Position numbers and translations under genes: made by a program
Shown here: positions 55,416 through 63,683 of the stretch, piece after piece
Numbering within the stretch: the stretch's first letter is position 1
Layout of the letters: each line of letters opens with the position of its first letter
NCBI RefSeq assembly: GCF_910584465.1
Contig: NZ_CAJUBK010000002.1
Location: 62,001-126,000 of the forward strand
DNA from: an uncultured Oscillibacter sp.
Lineage (GTDB): Bacteria > Bacillota > Clostridia > Oscillospirales > Oscillospiraceae
Reading direction: 5' to 3'
Length of the DNA: 64,000 nt
The notes under the pieces: generated by a model
Databases searched by the model: none
What the model was told of the DNA's origin: nothing
Seen by the model: the letters and a program-made list of their open reading frames with translations, nothing else

Positions 55416-56276
55416 ATGAGTACCATGATCGCTCTGCTTATCGTGCTGAGCACGCTGGTCGGCTGCGCCGGGGAGGCGCTGACCAACGTGAAGAACGCCC
55501 AGCGGCCCCCTGCCGCCGTCACGCTCCTGGTGGAGGTGGAGACCTATGAGGACACGGTCCGGGACGAGGACGGCGCGGTGCTGGCGGAATGCTCCTATGG
55601 ACTGCCGGTGATGCGGGCGCTGCTGGAGGACGGGACCCCCCTGGAGGAGGCCGCCTCCCCCGAGCAGGAGGAGGCCCTGGCGGCGGCGGAGACCTTCAAC
55701 GCCCGCTTCGGCCAGTGGAAGGGCAACGCCCAGACCCTGGCGGAGAGCGCCAGGGAGGACCGGGCCTTCCGGAACGAGGCCGGGCTGGAGCCCGTGGCCT
55801 ATACGGACGACCTCCAGTGCAGCGTCTATCAGACGGAGCGCCTCGTCAGCGTCCGCGGCTTATACTCCACCTACACCGGCGGGGCCCATCCCAACAGCAT
55901 CCTGATGAGCTGGAACTTCGATGTGGAAGCGGGGGAGTTCTTCGAGCCGGAGATCTTGGACGAGGGCACGGACCTGCGGGAGTATGTCCACCTGGCCCTG
56001 ATGAGCCAGGCCCGGCAGACTGCCGCCGGGATGGGCGCCAAGCCGGAGGAATACTATTGGGAGGACTACTCCGCCATCCTGAAGGACTGGAGCAGCTACG
56101 CGGTCAGCTTCGACCGGGACGGCATGACGGTGGGCTTCTCCCCCTACGAGCTGGGGGCCTATGCCCTTGGCCCCCAGGTGTTCCAGATCCCCTATGAGGG
56201 GGAGCTGTACGACCACCTGGGCGAGCACGGCAGGACCCTGCTGGGCCTGTGTCCCGCGGAGGAAACGGCGGAGTGA
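55416..56276 (+). CDS. DUF3298/RsiV-like lipoprotein
   Basis: A 286-aa exported lipoprotein (lipobox LVGC, Cys ~16) with an N-terminal DUF4163-like and a C-terminal DUF3298 domain. The diagnostic LYSTYTGGAHPNS near residue 150 is followed by FDVEAGEFFEPEILDEGTDL and VGFSPYELGAYALGPQVFQI. Relatives include the lysozyme-sensing RsiV ectodomain and deacetylase-linked domains, so it may bind glycan. AAGGAGGG precedes the ATG, 13 bases after tmcAL, suggesting co-transcription. Confidence 0.85.
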   Translation: MSTMIALLIVLSTLVGCAGEALTNVKNAQRPPAAVTLLVEVETYEDTVRDEDGAVLAECSYGLPVMRALLEDGTPLEEAASPEQEEALAAAETFNARFGQWKGNAQTLAESAREDRAFRNEAGLEPVAYTDDLQCSVYQTERLVSVRGLYSTYTGGAHPNSILMSWNFDVEAGEFFEPEILDEGTDLREYVHLALMSQARQTAAGMGAKPEEYYWEDYSAILKDWSSYAVSFDRDGMTVGFSPYELGAYALGPQVFQIPYEGELYDHLGEHGRTLLGLCPAEETAE

Positions 56277-56288
56277 GAGAGTGAGAAC

Positions 56289-56484
56289 GGCGGGCCGTCC
56301 GGAAGGACGGCCCGCTCAGGCTGTCGGGAACGTTTTTTCGACGGGCTGGGCAAATTTCCAGGACGTTCAAAAAAGTCCTGGAAACTGATCGCCCGAAAAC
56401 GAGAGGGACCCTTCCCGGGTCCCTCTTGGAACGCTCTCCCTCCCCGCCGATGAAGGTCCCTCTGCTTTTCGACGGCCCGCCCGG
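56289..56484 (-). repeat. Composite hairpin repeat, inverted copy
   Basis: Read on the minus strand: GTCGAAAAGC, a GGCGGGGAGGGAGAG box, AGGGACCCGGGAAGGGTCCCT hairpin (shown in part), TTTTCGGGCGATC, the TTTCCAGGACT hairpin, an imperfect GTCGAAAAAACG stem and a terminal hairpin GGCGGGCCGTCC/GGACGGCCCGC (56289-56315). It has the same order as the copy at 48003. The terminal stem is also the terminator of the plus-strand gene. Confidence 0.75.
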
Positions 56485-56485
56485 C

Positions 56486-56932
56486 TCAGTACTTCCTCTC
56501 CAGCAGCTTGTATGCGACGATGCCGGCGAGGAGCAGGAACAGCATATCACCTGCCAGGAACCAGATCAGCAGACGGCTGGCGGCCTCGTCCACGACGCCC
56601 AGCTTCCCGAGGAAGGAAAAGGCCGTGATCGATACTGCCGCGAACAGCAGCCCGAGGACATAGGCGATGCGCCCGGACCGGTCCCGCAGCATCCTCTTGC
56701 GTTCGTCCCGGAGGTCGATCTGTTCCTGTTCCAGGCGCGCCCGGTACTCCTCCCGGTGCTTCGGGTCGGTGTATTTGCGGTATTTATAGACCTGCATCAG
56801 CCCCGGGGCGGTAAAGGCCCCGAACAGACCGGCGAACAGGCTGCTCAGCACCGTATCCAGGAAGACGGCGGCCAGGCAGGCGAGACCCGCGGCGATCATG
56901 ACGATCCCGGTCCAAAGATCGCTCTTCTTCAT
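56486..56932 (-). CDS. Four-TM membrane protein paired with XRE regulator
   Basis: A 148-aa membrane protein: two hydrophobic helices (SDLWTGIVMIAAGLACLAAV, then SSLFAGLFGAF), a charged cytoplasmic segment (HREEYRARLEQEQIDLRDER), then two further helices at ~90 and ~120. No catalytic motif. The ATG overlaps the stop of the upstream XRE gene (TGATG). XRE plus small membrane protein pairs are frequent in Firmicutes; the function of the membrane partner is unknown. Confidence 0.75.
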   Translation of the reverse strand: MKKSDLWTGIVMIAAGLACLAAVFLDTVLSSLFAGLFGAFTAPGLMQVYKYRKYTDPKHREEYRARLEQEQIDLRDERKRMLRDRSGRIAYVLGLLFAAVSITAFSFLGKLGVVDEAASRLLIWFLAGDMLFLLLAGIVAYKLLERKY

Positions 56933-57135
56933 CAAGCTCCACTCCTCTCATGGATAAAGATCTCCTCGATGGGCAGTCCAAAAAAATCGGAGATCGTAAA
57001 GGCCAGTTCCAGCGAGGGGCTGTAGCGCCCGTTCTCGATGGAACTCACGGTCTGCCGGGAGACCCGGATGGCTTTGGCGAATTCCTCCTGCCGCAGGCCC
57101 CGGCCTTTCCTCAGCTCTTCCACACGGTTCTTCAT
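56932..57135 (-). CDS. XRE-family transcriptional regulator (YgzD-type)
   Basis: A 67-aa single-domain helix-turn-helix protein: KNRVEELRKGRGLRQEEFAK, VSRQTVSSIENGRYSPSLEL, then FFGLPIEEIFI. This is the short Cro/CI-like form. AAGGAGG precedes the ATG at 57135; an earlier in-frame ATG lies inside that site. A palindrome GTAAAGGTCCCTTTAC 66-81 bases upstream is a good candidate operator. Confidence 0.9.
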   Translation of the reverse strand: MKNRVEELRKGRGLRQEEFAKAIRVSRQTVSSIENGRYSPSLELAFTISDFFGLPIEEIFIHERSGA

Positions 57136-57200
57136 GGCTGCCTCCTTCAAAGACTATGGGAAGGTCCCTCGACAGGCGGGAGCGGCCGTCTCCCGGATAT

Positions 57201-57260
57201 GTAAAGGTCCCTTTACCTATAAGCTATCACGATCGGGTCGATTTGTCAAGGGTCCTTTAC
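57201..57260. promoter_or_regulatory. Candidate operators and promoter of the XRE operon
   Basis: Palindrome GTAAAGGTCCCTTTAC (57201-57216) and a half-similar GGGTCCTTTAC (57250-57260) flank a minus-strand TTGACA (57244-57249) promoter region. Two related sites around one promoter fit cooperative XRE repression. The -10 is weak (TAGCTT at about 57221-57226). Confidence 0.6.
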
Positions 57261-57275
57261 ATAAAAGATCCGAAC

Positions 57276-57319
57276 TTGCGTTTTCGGCCGGTCCGTAGTA
57301 TATTTGAAAACAGTTCTCA
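57276..57319 (+). promoter_or_regulatory. Promoter with Fur-family box for the metal-binding lipoprotein
   Basis: TTGCGT (57276-57281), 17-base spacer, TATATT (57299-57304). Immediately downstream lies TGAAAACAGTTCTCA (57305-57319), a 7-1-7 Fur/Zur/PerR-type inverted repeat with one mismatch. Metal-dependent repression is likely. Confidence 0.7.
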
Positions 57320-57344
57320 TTTTACCCGAAAAGAGGCCCCGCCT

Positions 57345-58292
57345 ATGAAACGACTGCTCCCCCTCCTGTGTGCCCTCCTGCTCCTTTCGGCCTGCGGCCC
57401 CGCCTTGCCGGAGGAGACGGACCGGCTCCAGATCGCCGCCGCCGTCTTCCCCGCCTATGACTTCGCCCGCGCCGCCGCGGGCGGGCGGGCGGACGTGACG
57501 CTGCTGCTGCCTCCCGGCGCGGAGAGCCACTCCTATGAGCCCACTCCGGCGGACATCCTCCGGGTGCAGAGCTGCGATCTTTTCATCTACCTGGGCGGCG
57601 AGTCCGACGCGTGGGTGGACGCCATCCTCTCCGCCATCGAGCCGGAGGGGGAGGCCCTGCGGATGATCGACTGCGTGGACCTCTTAGAGGAGGAGACCGT
57701 GGAGGGGATGCAGGGCGGACACGAGCATGAGCACGAGGAGGACCACGGCCATCTGGGCGAGGTGGTGGGCATGGACGAGCACGTCTGGACCGATCCCCGG
57801 AACGCCGCCGTCATCACCCGGACCATCGGGGAGCGCCTGTCCGCCCTGGATCCGGCCAATGCGGAGGCGTATGCCGCCGGGGCGGAGGGGTACGCCCGGG
57901 AGCTGGAGGCCCTGGACCGGGACTTCGCCGCCTTCTTCGAGGGCCTGCCCGGCCGGACCATCGTCTTTGGCGATCGGTTCCCCCTGCGGTACTTCGCGGA
58001 AGCCTACGGCCTGGACTACTATGCCGCCTTCCCCGGCTGCGGCGCGCAGACGGAGCCCTCGGCGGCCACGGTGGCCTTCCTGACGGAGAAGGTCCGGGAG
58101 GAGGGCCTGCCCGCCGTTTGGTATATCGAGTTCTCCAACCACCTGGTGGCGGACAGCATCGCCGAGGCGGCCGGGGTGAGGACGGCCCAGTTCCACACCT
58201 GCCACAACGTCAGCAGGGCGGATCTGGAGGCGGGGGCCACCTACCTCTCCCTGATGCGGGGCAACTTGGAGGCCTTGCGGGAGAATATGTGA
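57345..58292 (+). CDS. Zinc/manganese ABC transporter substrate-binding lipoprotein (ZnuA-like)
   Basis: A 315-aa lipoprotein (lipobox LSAC, Cys ~16) of the cluster A-1 metal-binding family. It has AAVFPAYDFARAAAGGRADV, LLPPGAESHSYEPTPADI with the first ligand His, a His/Glu-rich loop (HEHEHEEDHGH) typical of zinc proteins, VGMDEHVWTDPRNA, and a late EFSNHLVADSIAE. AGAGGCC lies before the ATG. No permease or ATPase gene is adjacent, so it must use subunits encoded elsewhere. A Fur-family box in its promoter fits zinc control. Confidence 0.88.
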   Translation: MKRLLPLLCALLLLSACGPALPEETDRLQIAAAVFPAYDFARAAAGGRADVTLLLPPGAESHSYEPTPADILRVQSCDLFIYLGGESDAWVDAILSAIEPEGEALRMIDCVDLLEEETVEGMQGGHEHEHEEDHGHLGEVVGMDEHVWTDPRNAAVITRTIGERLSALDPANAEAYAAGAEGYARELEALDRDFAAFFEGLPGRTIVFGDRFPLRYFAEAYGLDYYAAFPGCGAQTEPSAATVAFLTEKVREEGLPAVWYIEFSNHLVADSIAEAAGVRTAQFHTCHNVSRADLEAGATYLSLMRGNLEALRENM

Positions 58293-58327
58293 CTTTATAT
58301 AAGCATCTATAAAAGGAGCGGCATCGT

Positions 58328-58627
58328 ATGGAGACAGCGTTCGACTTCCTGACCCTGGATTTTTTCACGCGGGCGTCGGTGTATCCCGGCAGCCTGGGGA
58401 CCTTCCGCTACCGCTTCCAGCGCACGGGCTGGATGGGGGACGGCCAGCTCCAGGCATGGGTGTATGAGAACACCTGCTTCGAGCTGGCGAAGGACGTGGA
58501 GACCGAGACCTTCCCCTGGACGGAGGACGGCGTGGAGGCCCTGCAGGGGTGGCTGCGGCAGAAGCTGGCCGAACGGGGGACGGAGCCCTACCGCATCCCC
58601 TACCCGCCGGCGGGGACGGCGGAGTGA
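58328..58627 (+). CDS. Hypothetical protein, 99 aa
   Basis: A soluble 99-aa protein: METAFDFLTLDFFTRASVYP, GTFRYRFQRTGWMGDGQLQA, WVYENTCFELAKDVETETFP and a helical end GVEALQGWLRQKLAERG. No TM or signal peptide. AAAGGAG precedes the ATG by ~9 bases. Family not recognised. It is followed after 16 bases by the DUF2461 gene, so the two likely form an operon. Confidence 0.7.
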   Translation: METAFDFLTLDFFTRASVYPGSLGTFRYRFQRTGWMGDGQLQAWVYENTCFELAKDVETETFPWTEDGVEALQGWLRQKLAERGTEPYRIPYPPAGTAE

Positions 58628-58643
58628 GCAAAGGAGGAGATCC

Positions 58644-59324
58644 ATGTTTACCGGCTTTACCGACGAGACGGTGGACTTCATGTGGGGCATCCGCTTCAAC
58701 AATGAGCGGACCTGGTTCGAGGCCCACAAGGAGATCTACCTGACCCGCTTCTACCGGCCCATGCAGGCCCTGGGAGCGGAGATCTACGACTTCATCCGGG
58801 GCCAGCGCCCGGACTACGATCTTGTCAACAAGGTCACCCGCATCTACCGGGACGCCCGCCGCCTCCATGGCCGGGGGCCCTATAAGGAGAGCCTCTGGTT
58901 CTCCGTGGAGGAGCCCTCGGACCTGTGGACGGCCAAGCCCACCTTCTGGTTCGAGCTGATGCCGGAGGGCTGGAGCTACGGCATGGGGTACTATCTCCCG
59001 AAGGCCCTGACCATGGCGAAGCTCCGGGCCCGGCTGGACCGGGACCCTAAGACCATGGAGGCGCTGACTCGGGCCCTGGACGGGCAGGAGGAGTTCGCGC
59101 TGGAGGCGGAGCGCTACAAGCGCCCCAAGGGCCCGGCCCCGTCGCCCCTGCTGGAGCCCTGGTATCAGGCGAAGTCCTTCACCATCTGCCACCAGGAGGC
59201 GCTGACGGAGGACCTGTTCTCCCGGGCCATCGTGGAGCGGCTGAAAACGGGCTTCGCGTTCCTGCTGCCGTACTACGACTACTTCGTCACCCTGGATGGG
59301 GACCCGGACCCGCGGGAGCCGTGA
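58644..59324 (+). CDS. DUF2461 family protein
   Basis: A 226-aa protein of the DUF2461 (TIGR02453) family. Conserved features are the N-terminal NNERTWFEAHKEIY, the central NKVTRIYRDARRLHGRGPYK followed by ESLWFSVE, and GWSYGMGYYLP. Function is not established. AAGGAGG precedes the ATG. Full length for the family. Confidence 0.9.
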   Translation: MFTGFTDETVDFMWGIRFNNERTWFEAHKEIYLTRFYRPMQALGAEIYDFIRGQRPDYDLVNKVTRIYRDARRLHGRGPYKESLWFSVEEPSDLWTAKPTFWFELMPEGWSYGMGYYLPKALTMAKLRARLDRDPKTMEALTRALDGQEEFALEAERYKRPKGPAPSPLLEPWYQAKSFTICHQEALTEDLFSRAIVERLKTGFAFLLPYYDYFVTLDGDPDPREP

Positions 59325-59386
59325 GGGGGGCCCCGGCCCCGTGGCGCGGGACGCTGTCCCGGTCCCTGTCCGTGTCTCCGGCGCTC

Positions 59387-59415
59387 TTGCGCTGGGGGCG
59401 GAAAAGGCGTATACT
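59387..59415 (+). promoter_or_regulatory. SigA-type promoter of the HD-domain gene
   Basis: TTGCGC (59387-59392), 17-base spacer, TATACT (59410-59415), 34 bases before the ATG. Confidence 0.7.
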
Positions 59416-59448
59416 GTACCCGACATCAAAATGAAGGAGAGATCCCCT

Positions 59449-60036
59449 ATGAAAGCCTGTCCCGACAGAGCGGCGGCCCTGGCGCTGCTGCGCAAGTACA
59501 ATACCGAGCCCTTCCATATCCAGCACGCCCTGACAGTGGAGTCCGTCATGCGCTGGTACGCCCAGGATCTGGGCTATGGCGAGGAGGCCGGCTTCTGGGC
59601 CGTCGTGGGCCTGCTCCACGATGTGGACTTCGAGAAGTGGCCGGAGGAGCACTGCAGGAAGGCCCCCGAGCTGCTGGCGGAGATCGGCTGCTCCGACGAG
59701 CTGATCCACGCCGTGTGCAGCCACGGCTTTGGGCTCTGTTCCGATGTGGAGCCCGTCCACGAGATGGAGAAGGTCCTCTTCGCGGCGGACGAGCTCACCG
59801 GGCTGATCGGCGCGGCGGCCCGGATGCGGCCCAGCAAGTCCGTCAGCGACATGGAGGTGTCCTCCCTGAAGAAGAAGTTCAAGGACAAGAAATTCGCCGC
59901 CGGATGCTCCCGGGACGTGATCAAGACCGGCGCGGAGCGCCTGGGCTGGGAGCTGGAGGTCCTGATGGACAAGACCATCCGGGCCATGCGGGAGAGCGAG
60001 TCCCAGGTGGCGGAGGAGCTGGCCTCCTTGACCTGA
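59449..60036 (+). CDS. HD-domain hydrolase
   Basis: A 195-aa HD-superfamily protein. The metal-binding set is His in HIQHALTVES, HD in VGLLHDVDFEKWP, and His in AVCSHGFGL, followed by FAADELTGLIGAAARMRPS. The arrangement is that of predicted phosphohydrolases of the HDIG type. Substrate unknown. AAGGAGAG precedes the ATG at 59449. Own promoter; the composite repeat and its hairpin follow the stop. Confidence 0.87.
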   Translation: MKACPDRAAALALLRKYNTEPFHIQHALTVESVMRWYAQDLGYGEEAGFWAVVGLLHDVDFEKWPEEHCRKAPELLAEIGCSDELIHAVCSHGFGLCSDVEPVHEMEKVLFAADELTGLIGAAARMRPSKSVSDMEVSSLKKKFKDKKFAAGCSRDVIKTGAERLGWELEVLMDKTIRAMRESESQVAEELASLT

Positions 60037-60054
60037 CCGGCGGATGGATGAACG

Positions 60055-60268
60055 GAGCCCCCCAGGATCTCCTGGGGGGCTCGGACTGTCGAAAAACATG
60101 TAGATGTGGGTGACGGGAGGGAAGGGTGTGTGCGGGGGACCTAGGAAAGGTCCCCTGCGCCATTCGGATCGATCGGATCTCAGGGCTTTTTTGAGGTCCT
60201 GAGATCCGTCCGGCTCGTCGGAAAGACTTTTTCGACGAGCCGGCCCCCCGGGATCTCCCGGGGGGTTT
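60055..60268 (+). repeat. Composite hairpin repeat, diverged full copy
   Basis: Left hairpin GAGCCCCCCAGG/CCTGGGGGGCTC (60055-60082), CTGTCGAAAAAC, GTGACGGGAGGGAAGGG, GGGGACCTAGGAAAGGTCCCC hairpin (in part), GGATCTCAGG../..CCTGAGATCC hairpin, CCGGCTCGTCGGAAAG/CTTTTTCGACGAGCCGG hairpin, and right hairpin CCCCCCGGG/CCCGGGGGG (60242-60262). The architecture is the same as at 48003, but arm sequences differ with compensatory changes. Confidence 0.75.
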
Positions 60269-60280
60269 CCCCTGTCTGTT

Positions 60281-61438
60281 TCAGCCGATGACCTCCAGCG
60301 TCCCGTCCTCCCCGAACTTCACGGGGACGATCTCGTTCCGGGTCTTCTGGGCGATGTCGTCGATGCGCATCTTGGAGGGGTAGTCCGCGATGAGGGACAC
60401 CGCCACGCCCTGGCGCTTGGCCCGGCCGGTGCGGCCGATGCGGTGGACGTAGTCCTGGTTCTCGTCGGGCACGTCGCAGTTGAAGACGATGTCCACGTCG
60501 TCCACGTCGATGCCCCGGGCGGCCACGTCGGTGGAGACGAACACCCGGAGCTTCCCCTGGCGGAAACGGTCCATCACCTGCTCCCGGCGCTTCTGGGGGA
60601 TGTCGCCGTGGATGCACTCGGCGTCGATGCCCCGCATCTGCAGGAACTTGCAGATCCGCTCGGTGGACCCCTTCGTGTTGCAGAAGGCCATGCAGCGGTC
60701 GAAGCCCGTCTCCGTCAGGATCCTGGCGATGACGTCGGCCTTCTCGTTCTGGGCCACGTCCATGCGGAACTGTTTGATGTCGGGCTTGTTCTGCTCGTCC
60801 TCCCGGACGGTGATCTCCGCCGCGTCCCGCTGGTAGACCCAGGCGATGTCCATGACCTCCCTGGAGATGGTGGCGGAGAAGAGGCCCAGGTTGCGCCGCT
60901 TGTTCATCTTGTCCAGCAGGCGGGTCACGTCGTGGATGAAGCCCATGTCCAGCATCCGGTCGGCCTCGTCCAGGACGACGGTCTGGGCGGAGTCCACCCG
61001 GACGGTGCGGCGCTTCATGTGGTCGCTGAGCCGCCCGGGGGTGGCGACGACGATCTGCGGCCGCTTTTTCAGCGCGTCGATCTGCTTCCCGATGGGTTGT
61101 CCGCCGTACAGGCACACGCAGCGCACGCCGGGGCGGAAGGCGGCGATGTCCCGCAGCTCGTCGGTGATCTGGATCGCCAGCTCCCGGGTGGGGGCGAGGA
61201 TGACGGCCTGGACGCTGTCGTCCTCGGGGTCGACGTGTTCGATGATGGGGATGCCGTAGGCAAAGGTCTTGCCGGTGCCGGTGGGGGCCTTGGCGATGAC
61301 GTCCTGCCAGTCCATCATGGGAGGGATGCAGCCCGCCTGGACGGGAGTGGTCAGGACCAGCGCCCGCTTATCGATCGCCTGCATGATCTCCGGAGACAGC
61401 CCCAGGCTGTCGAACCGGACGCCTTCTGTGTATTCCAT
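60281..61438 (-). CDS. DEAD-box RNA helicase
   Basis: A 385-aa ATP-dependent RNA helicase core without long extensions. The motifs are complete: Q-motif region LTTPVQAGCIPP, APTGTGKT (I), PTREL (Ia), TPGRL (Ib), DEAD (II) in VVLDEADRMLDMGF, SAT (III), then VFVSTDVAARGIDV (V) and HRIGRTGRAKR (VI). AGAGGGG lies before the ATG at 61438. It probably acts in RNA folding, ribosome assembly or decay; RNase J is encoded nearby but separately. Confidence 0.94.
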   Translation of the reverse strand: MEYTEGVRFDSLGLSPEIMQAIDKRALVLTTPVQAGCIPPMMDWQDVIAKAPTGTGKTFAYGIPIIEHVDPEDDSVQAVILAPTRELAIQITDELRDIAAFRPGVRCVCLYGGQPIGKQIDALKKRPQIVVATPGRLSDHMKRRTVRVDSAQTVVLDEADRMLDMGFIHDVTRLLDKMNKRRNLGLFSATISREVMDIAWVYQRDAAEITVREDEQNKPDIKQFRMDVAQNEKADVIARILTETGFDRCMAFCNTKGSTERICKFLQMRGIDAECIHGDIPQKRREQVMDRFRQGKLRVFVSTDVAARGIDVDDVDIVFNCDVPDENQDYVHRIGRTGRAKRQGVAVSLIADYPSKMRIDDIAQKTRNEIVPVKFGEDGTLEVIG

Positions 61439-61500
61439 AAATGTTCCCCTCTTTTCACGCGATAGGGCGTGTGATAACATAAGCACATAGTTCCTAACTT

Positions 61501-61529
61501 ATTATACAGGGAAGACCGGCGCTTGTAAA
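61501..61529 (-). promoter_or_regulatory. SigA promoter of the helicase gene
   Basis: Minus strand TTTACA (61524-61529), 17-base spacer, TATAAT (61501-61506); leader ~55 bases. Confidence 0.8.
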
Positions 61530-61730
61530 GCGGTCCGGCCATACAAGTGTGAAGATCTCTGAGGATCGAAAACTTTAACCAATTAAAATCTCCGGAAAGC
61601 GGCAAATTATACAAGGAATACCGAAGAAATTGTAGTAAAATTGTGTATTGTGGTCCCAACAAGCCCGATTTTTTATGCTAGATTATAGTTGGAAGACGAA
61701 ATGGGTAAAAGTCAATAGGGGGTGTCGAAC

Positions 61731-61946
61731 GTGGACGAGATGGAGTATGTACGTATTCTGCGTGATTTGCGCGAGGACGCCGATAAGACACAGTCACAGA
61801 TCGCCGAGGTCCTGGGTACGTCCCAGACGATGTACGCACGCTATGAACGGGGGGCCAACGAGCTGCCCATCCATCATCTGATCACATTGAGTAAGTATTA
61901 CGGCGTCAGCACGGACTACCTGCTGGGGCTCAGCAAAGAACGATGA
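61731..61946 (+). CDS. XRE-family regulator, small
   Basis: A 71-aa HTH protein: MEYVRILRDLREDADKTQSQ, IAEVLGTSQTMYARYERGAN, LPIHHLITLSKYYGVSTDYL, ending LLGLSKER. GTG at 61731 is chosen because GGGGGT lies seven bases upstream; a GTG at 61722 overlaps that site and an ATG at 61740 is distant. The 200 bases upstream are AT-rich with a divergent helicase promoter. Possible regulator of itself; target unknown. Confidence 0.88.
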   Translation: MDEMEYVRILRDLREDADKTQSQIAEVLGTSQTMYARYERGANELPIHHLITLSKYYGVSTDYLLGLSKER

Positions 61947-62019
61947 AGCGCGGACGGGGGGGTCCCTGTCCGCGCTTTTTTGCCCGGCGGGAGATGAGAG
62001 GCTCATCTCCCGCCTTTTT
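61946..62019 (+). terminator. Two consecutive terminators between XRE gene and rnj
   Basis: First AAGCGCGGAC../..GTCCGCGCTTTTTTT (61946-61981). Second GGCGGGAGATGAG/CTCATCTCCCGCC plus TTTTT (61986-62019). The second, read on the minus strand, follows the rnj stop at 62025. Confidence 0.88.
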
Positions 62020-62024
62020 CGGGC

Positions 62025-63683
62025 TCACAGCCTGGTCACAACGGGGATGACCATGGGGCTGCGCTTGGTCGTCTTGAACAGATAGCTGCTGACGGCGGAC
62101 TTCACCACGCCGCGGAGCTCGCCGTCGTCCCGCCCGCGCTTGCGGGTGACGGACTCTGCCGCGTCCATGGCGACGCCCTGGAGCTCCTTCATCAGGTCCC
62201 CGGACTCCTTCACGTAGATGAAGCCCCGGGTCACGATCTCCGGCGGGCTCAGCAGGCCGCCGTCGTGGGAGGAGATGGGCATGACCACCACGACCATGCC
62301 GTCCTCGGCCAGGCGCTTGCGGTCCCGCATGACCACGGCGCCCACGTCGCCCACGCCGGAGCCGTCCACATAGACTTCCCCGGCGGGCACGGCGCTGCCC
62401 AGCTTCAGCGTCTTGGCCGTGATCTCGATGACGTCGCCGTTCTCGGCGATGGCGATGTGGCTGCGGTCCATGCCCATCTGCTGGGCCACCTGGCTGTGGA
62501 TCTGGAGCATCCTCTGCTCGCCGTGGAGGGGGATGAAGAACCGGGGCCGGGTCAGGGCGTGGACGATCTTCAGCTCCTCCTGGCAGGCGTGCCCGGAGAC
62601 GTGGAGCATGTCCGCCCGGTCGTAGATGACCTTCACGCCCTTGCGGAAGAGCTCGTTGATGACGCGGCTCACCGTCACCTCGTTGCCGGGGATGGCGGAG
62701 GCGGAGATGATCACCTTGTCCCCGGGGCCCACCTCCACCTGCTTATGGGTGGAGAAGGCCATGCGGTACAGGGCGCTCATCTCCTCGCCCTGGGAGCCGG
62801 TGGTGACGATGACCTGCTTGTTCTTCGGCAGGCTCTTGATCTTGTTGATGTCCACCAGGGTGTTCTTGGGGACCTTCATGTAGCCCAGCTCCGTGGACAC
62901 CCGCATGATGTTCTCCATGGAGCGGCCCGTGACGGCGACCTTGCGCCCGTGGGCGGCGGCGGCGTCCAGCACCTGCTGGATGCGGTGGACGTTGGAGGCG
63001 AAGGTGGTGACGATGATGCGCTCCTCACAGCCCTGGAACTGCCGGCTGAAGGTCTGGCCCACGGTGCGCTCGCTCATGGTATAGCCGGGGCGCTCCACGT
63101 TGGTGGAGTCGGCGCAGAGGGCCAGCACGCCCTCCTGTCCCAGCGCGCCCAGCCGGGCCAGGTCGATGACCTCCCCGTCGATGGGGGTGGAGTCGATCTT
63201 GAAGTCGCCGGTGTGGACGACGGTGCCCATGTGGGTGTGGATCGCGAAGGCCACGGAGTCGGCGATGGAGTGGTTGACGTGGATGAACTCCACGGTGAAC
63301 TTCCCCGCCCGGACGGACTTGCCGGGCTCCACGGTGATGAGCTTGGTGGACTTCATCAGGCCGTGCTCCTCCAGCTTGAGCTGGATGAGGCCGGCGGTGA
63401 AGCGGGTGCAGTAGATGGGCATGTTGACCTGCTTGAGCACGTAGGGGATGGCCCCCACGTGGTCCTCGTGGCCATGGGTGATGAACAATCCCCGGATGCG
63501 GGCCCGGTTCTTGATCAGGTAGGTCACGTCGGGGATGATGCAGTCGATGCCGTACATGTCGTCCCCGGGGAACGCCATGCCGCAGTCCACGACGATGATC
63601 TCTCCGCCGTACTCATAGGCGGTCATGTTCTTGCCGATCTCGTTGAGGCCGCCCAGAGGGATGATCTTCAGTTTTTCTGCCAT
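62025..63683 (-). CDS. rnj: Ribonuclease J
   Basis: A 552-aa metallo-beta-lactamase/beta-CASP ribonuclease with 5'-to-3' exonuclease and endonuclease activity in mRNA turnover and rRNA maturation. The zinc motif HGHEDHVG is at residues 70-77, FIHVNHSIADSVAFAI and HTGDFKID follow, and beta-CASP blocks are VTTGSQGE, SASAIPGNE and HVSGHACQEEL, with PLHGEQRML. AAAGGAG precedes the ATG at 63683. Only one copy is visible in the window, so J1/J2 cannot be distinguished. Confidence 0.96.
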   Translation of the reverse strand: MAEKLKIIPLGGLNEIGKNMTAYEYGGEIIVVDCGMAFPGDDMYGIDCIIPDVTYLIKNRARIRGLFITHGHEDHVGAIPYVLKQVNMPIYCTRFTAGLIQLKLEEHGLMKSTKLITVEPGKSVRAGKFTVEFIHVNHSIADSVAFAIHTHMGTVVHTGDFKIDSTPIDGEVIDLARLGALGQEGVLALCADSTNVERPGYTMSERTVGQTFSRQFQGCEERIIVTTFASNVHRIQQVLDAAAAHGRKVAVTGRSMENIMRVSTELGYMKVPKNTLVDINKIKSLPKNKQVIVTTGSQGEEMSALYRMAFSTHKQVEVGPGDKVIISASAIPGNEVTVSRVINELFRKGVKVIYDRADMLHVSGHACQEELKIVHALTRPRFFIPLHGEQRMLQIHSQVAQQMGMDRSHIAIAENGDVIEITAKTLKLGSAVPAGEVYVDGSGVGDVGAVVMRDRKRLAEDGMVVVVMPISSHDGGLLSPPEIVTRGFIYVKESGDLMKELQGVAMDAAESVTRKRGRDDGELRGVVKSAVSSYLFKTTKRSPMVIPVVTRL

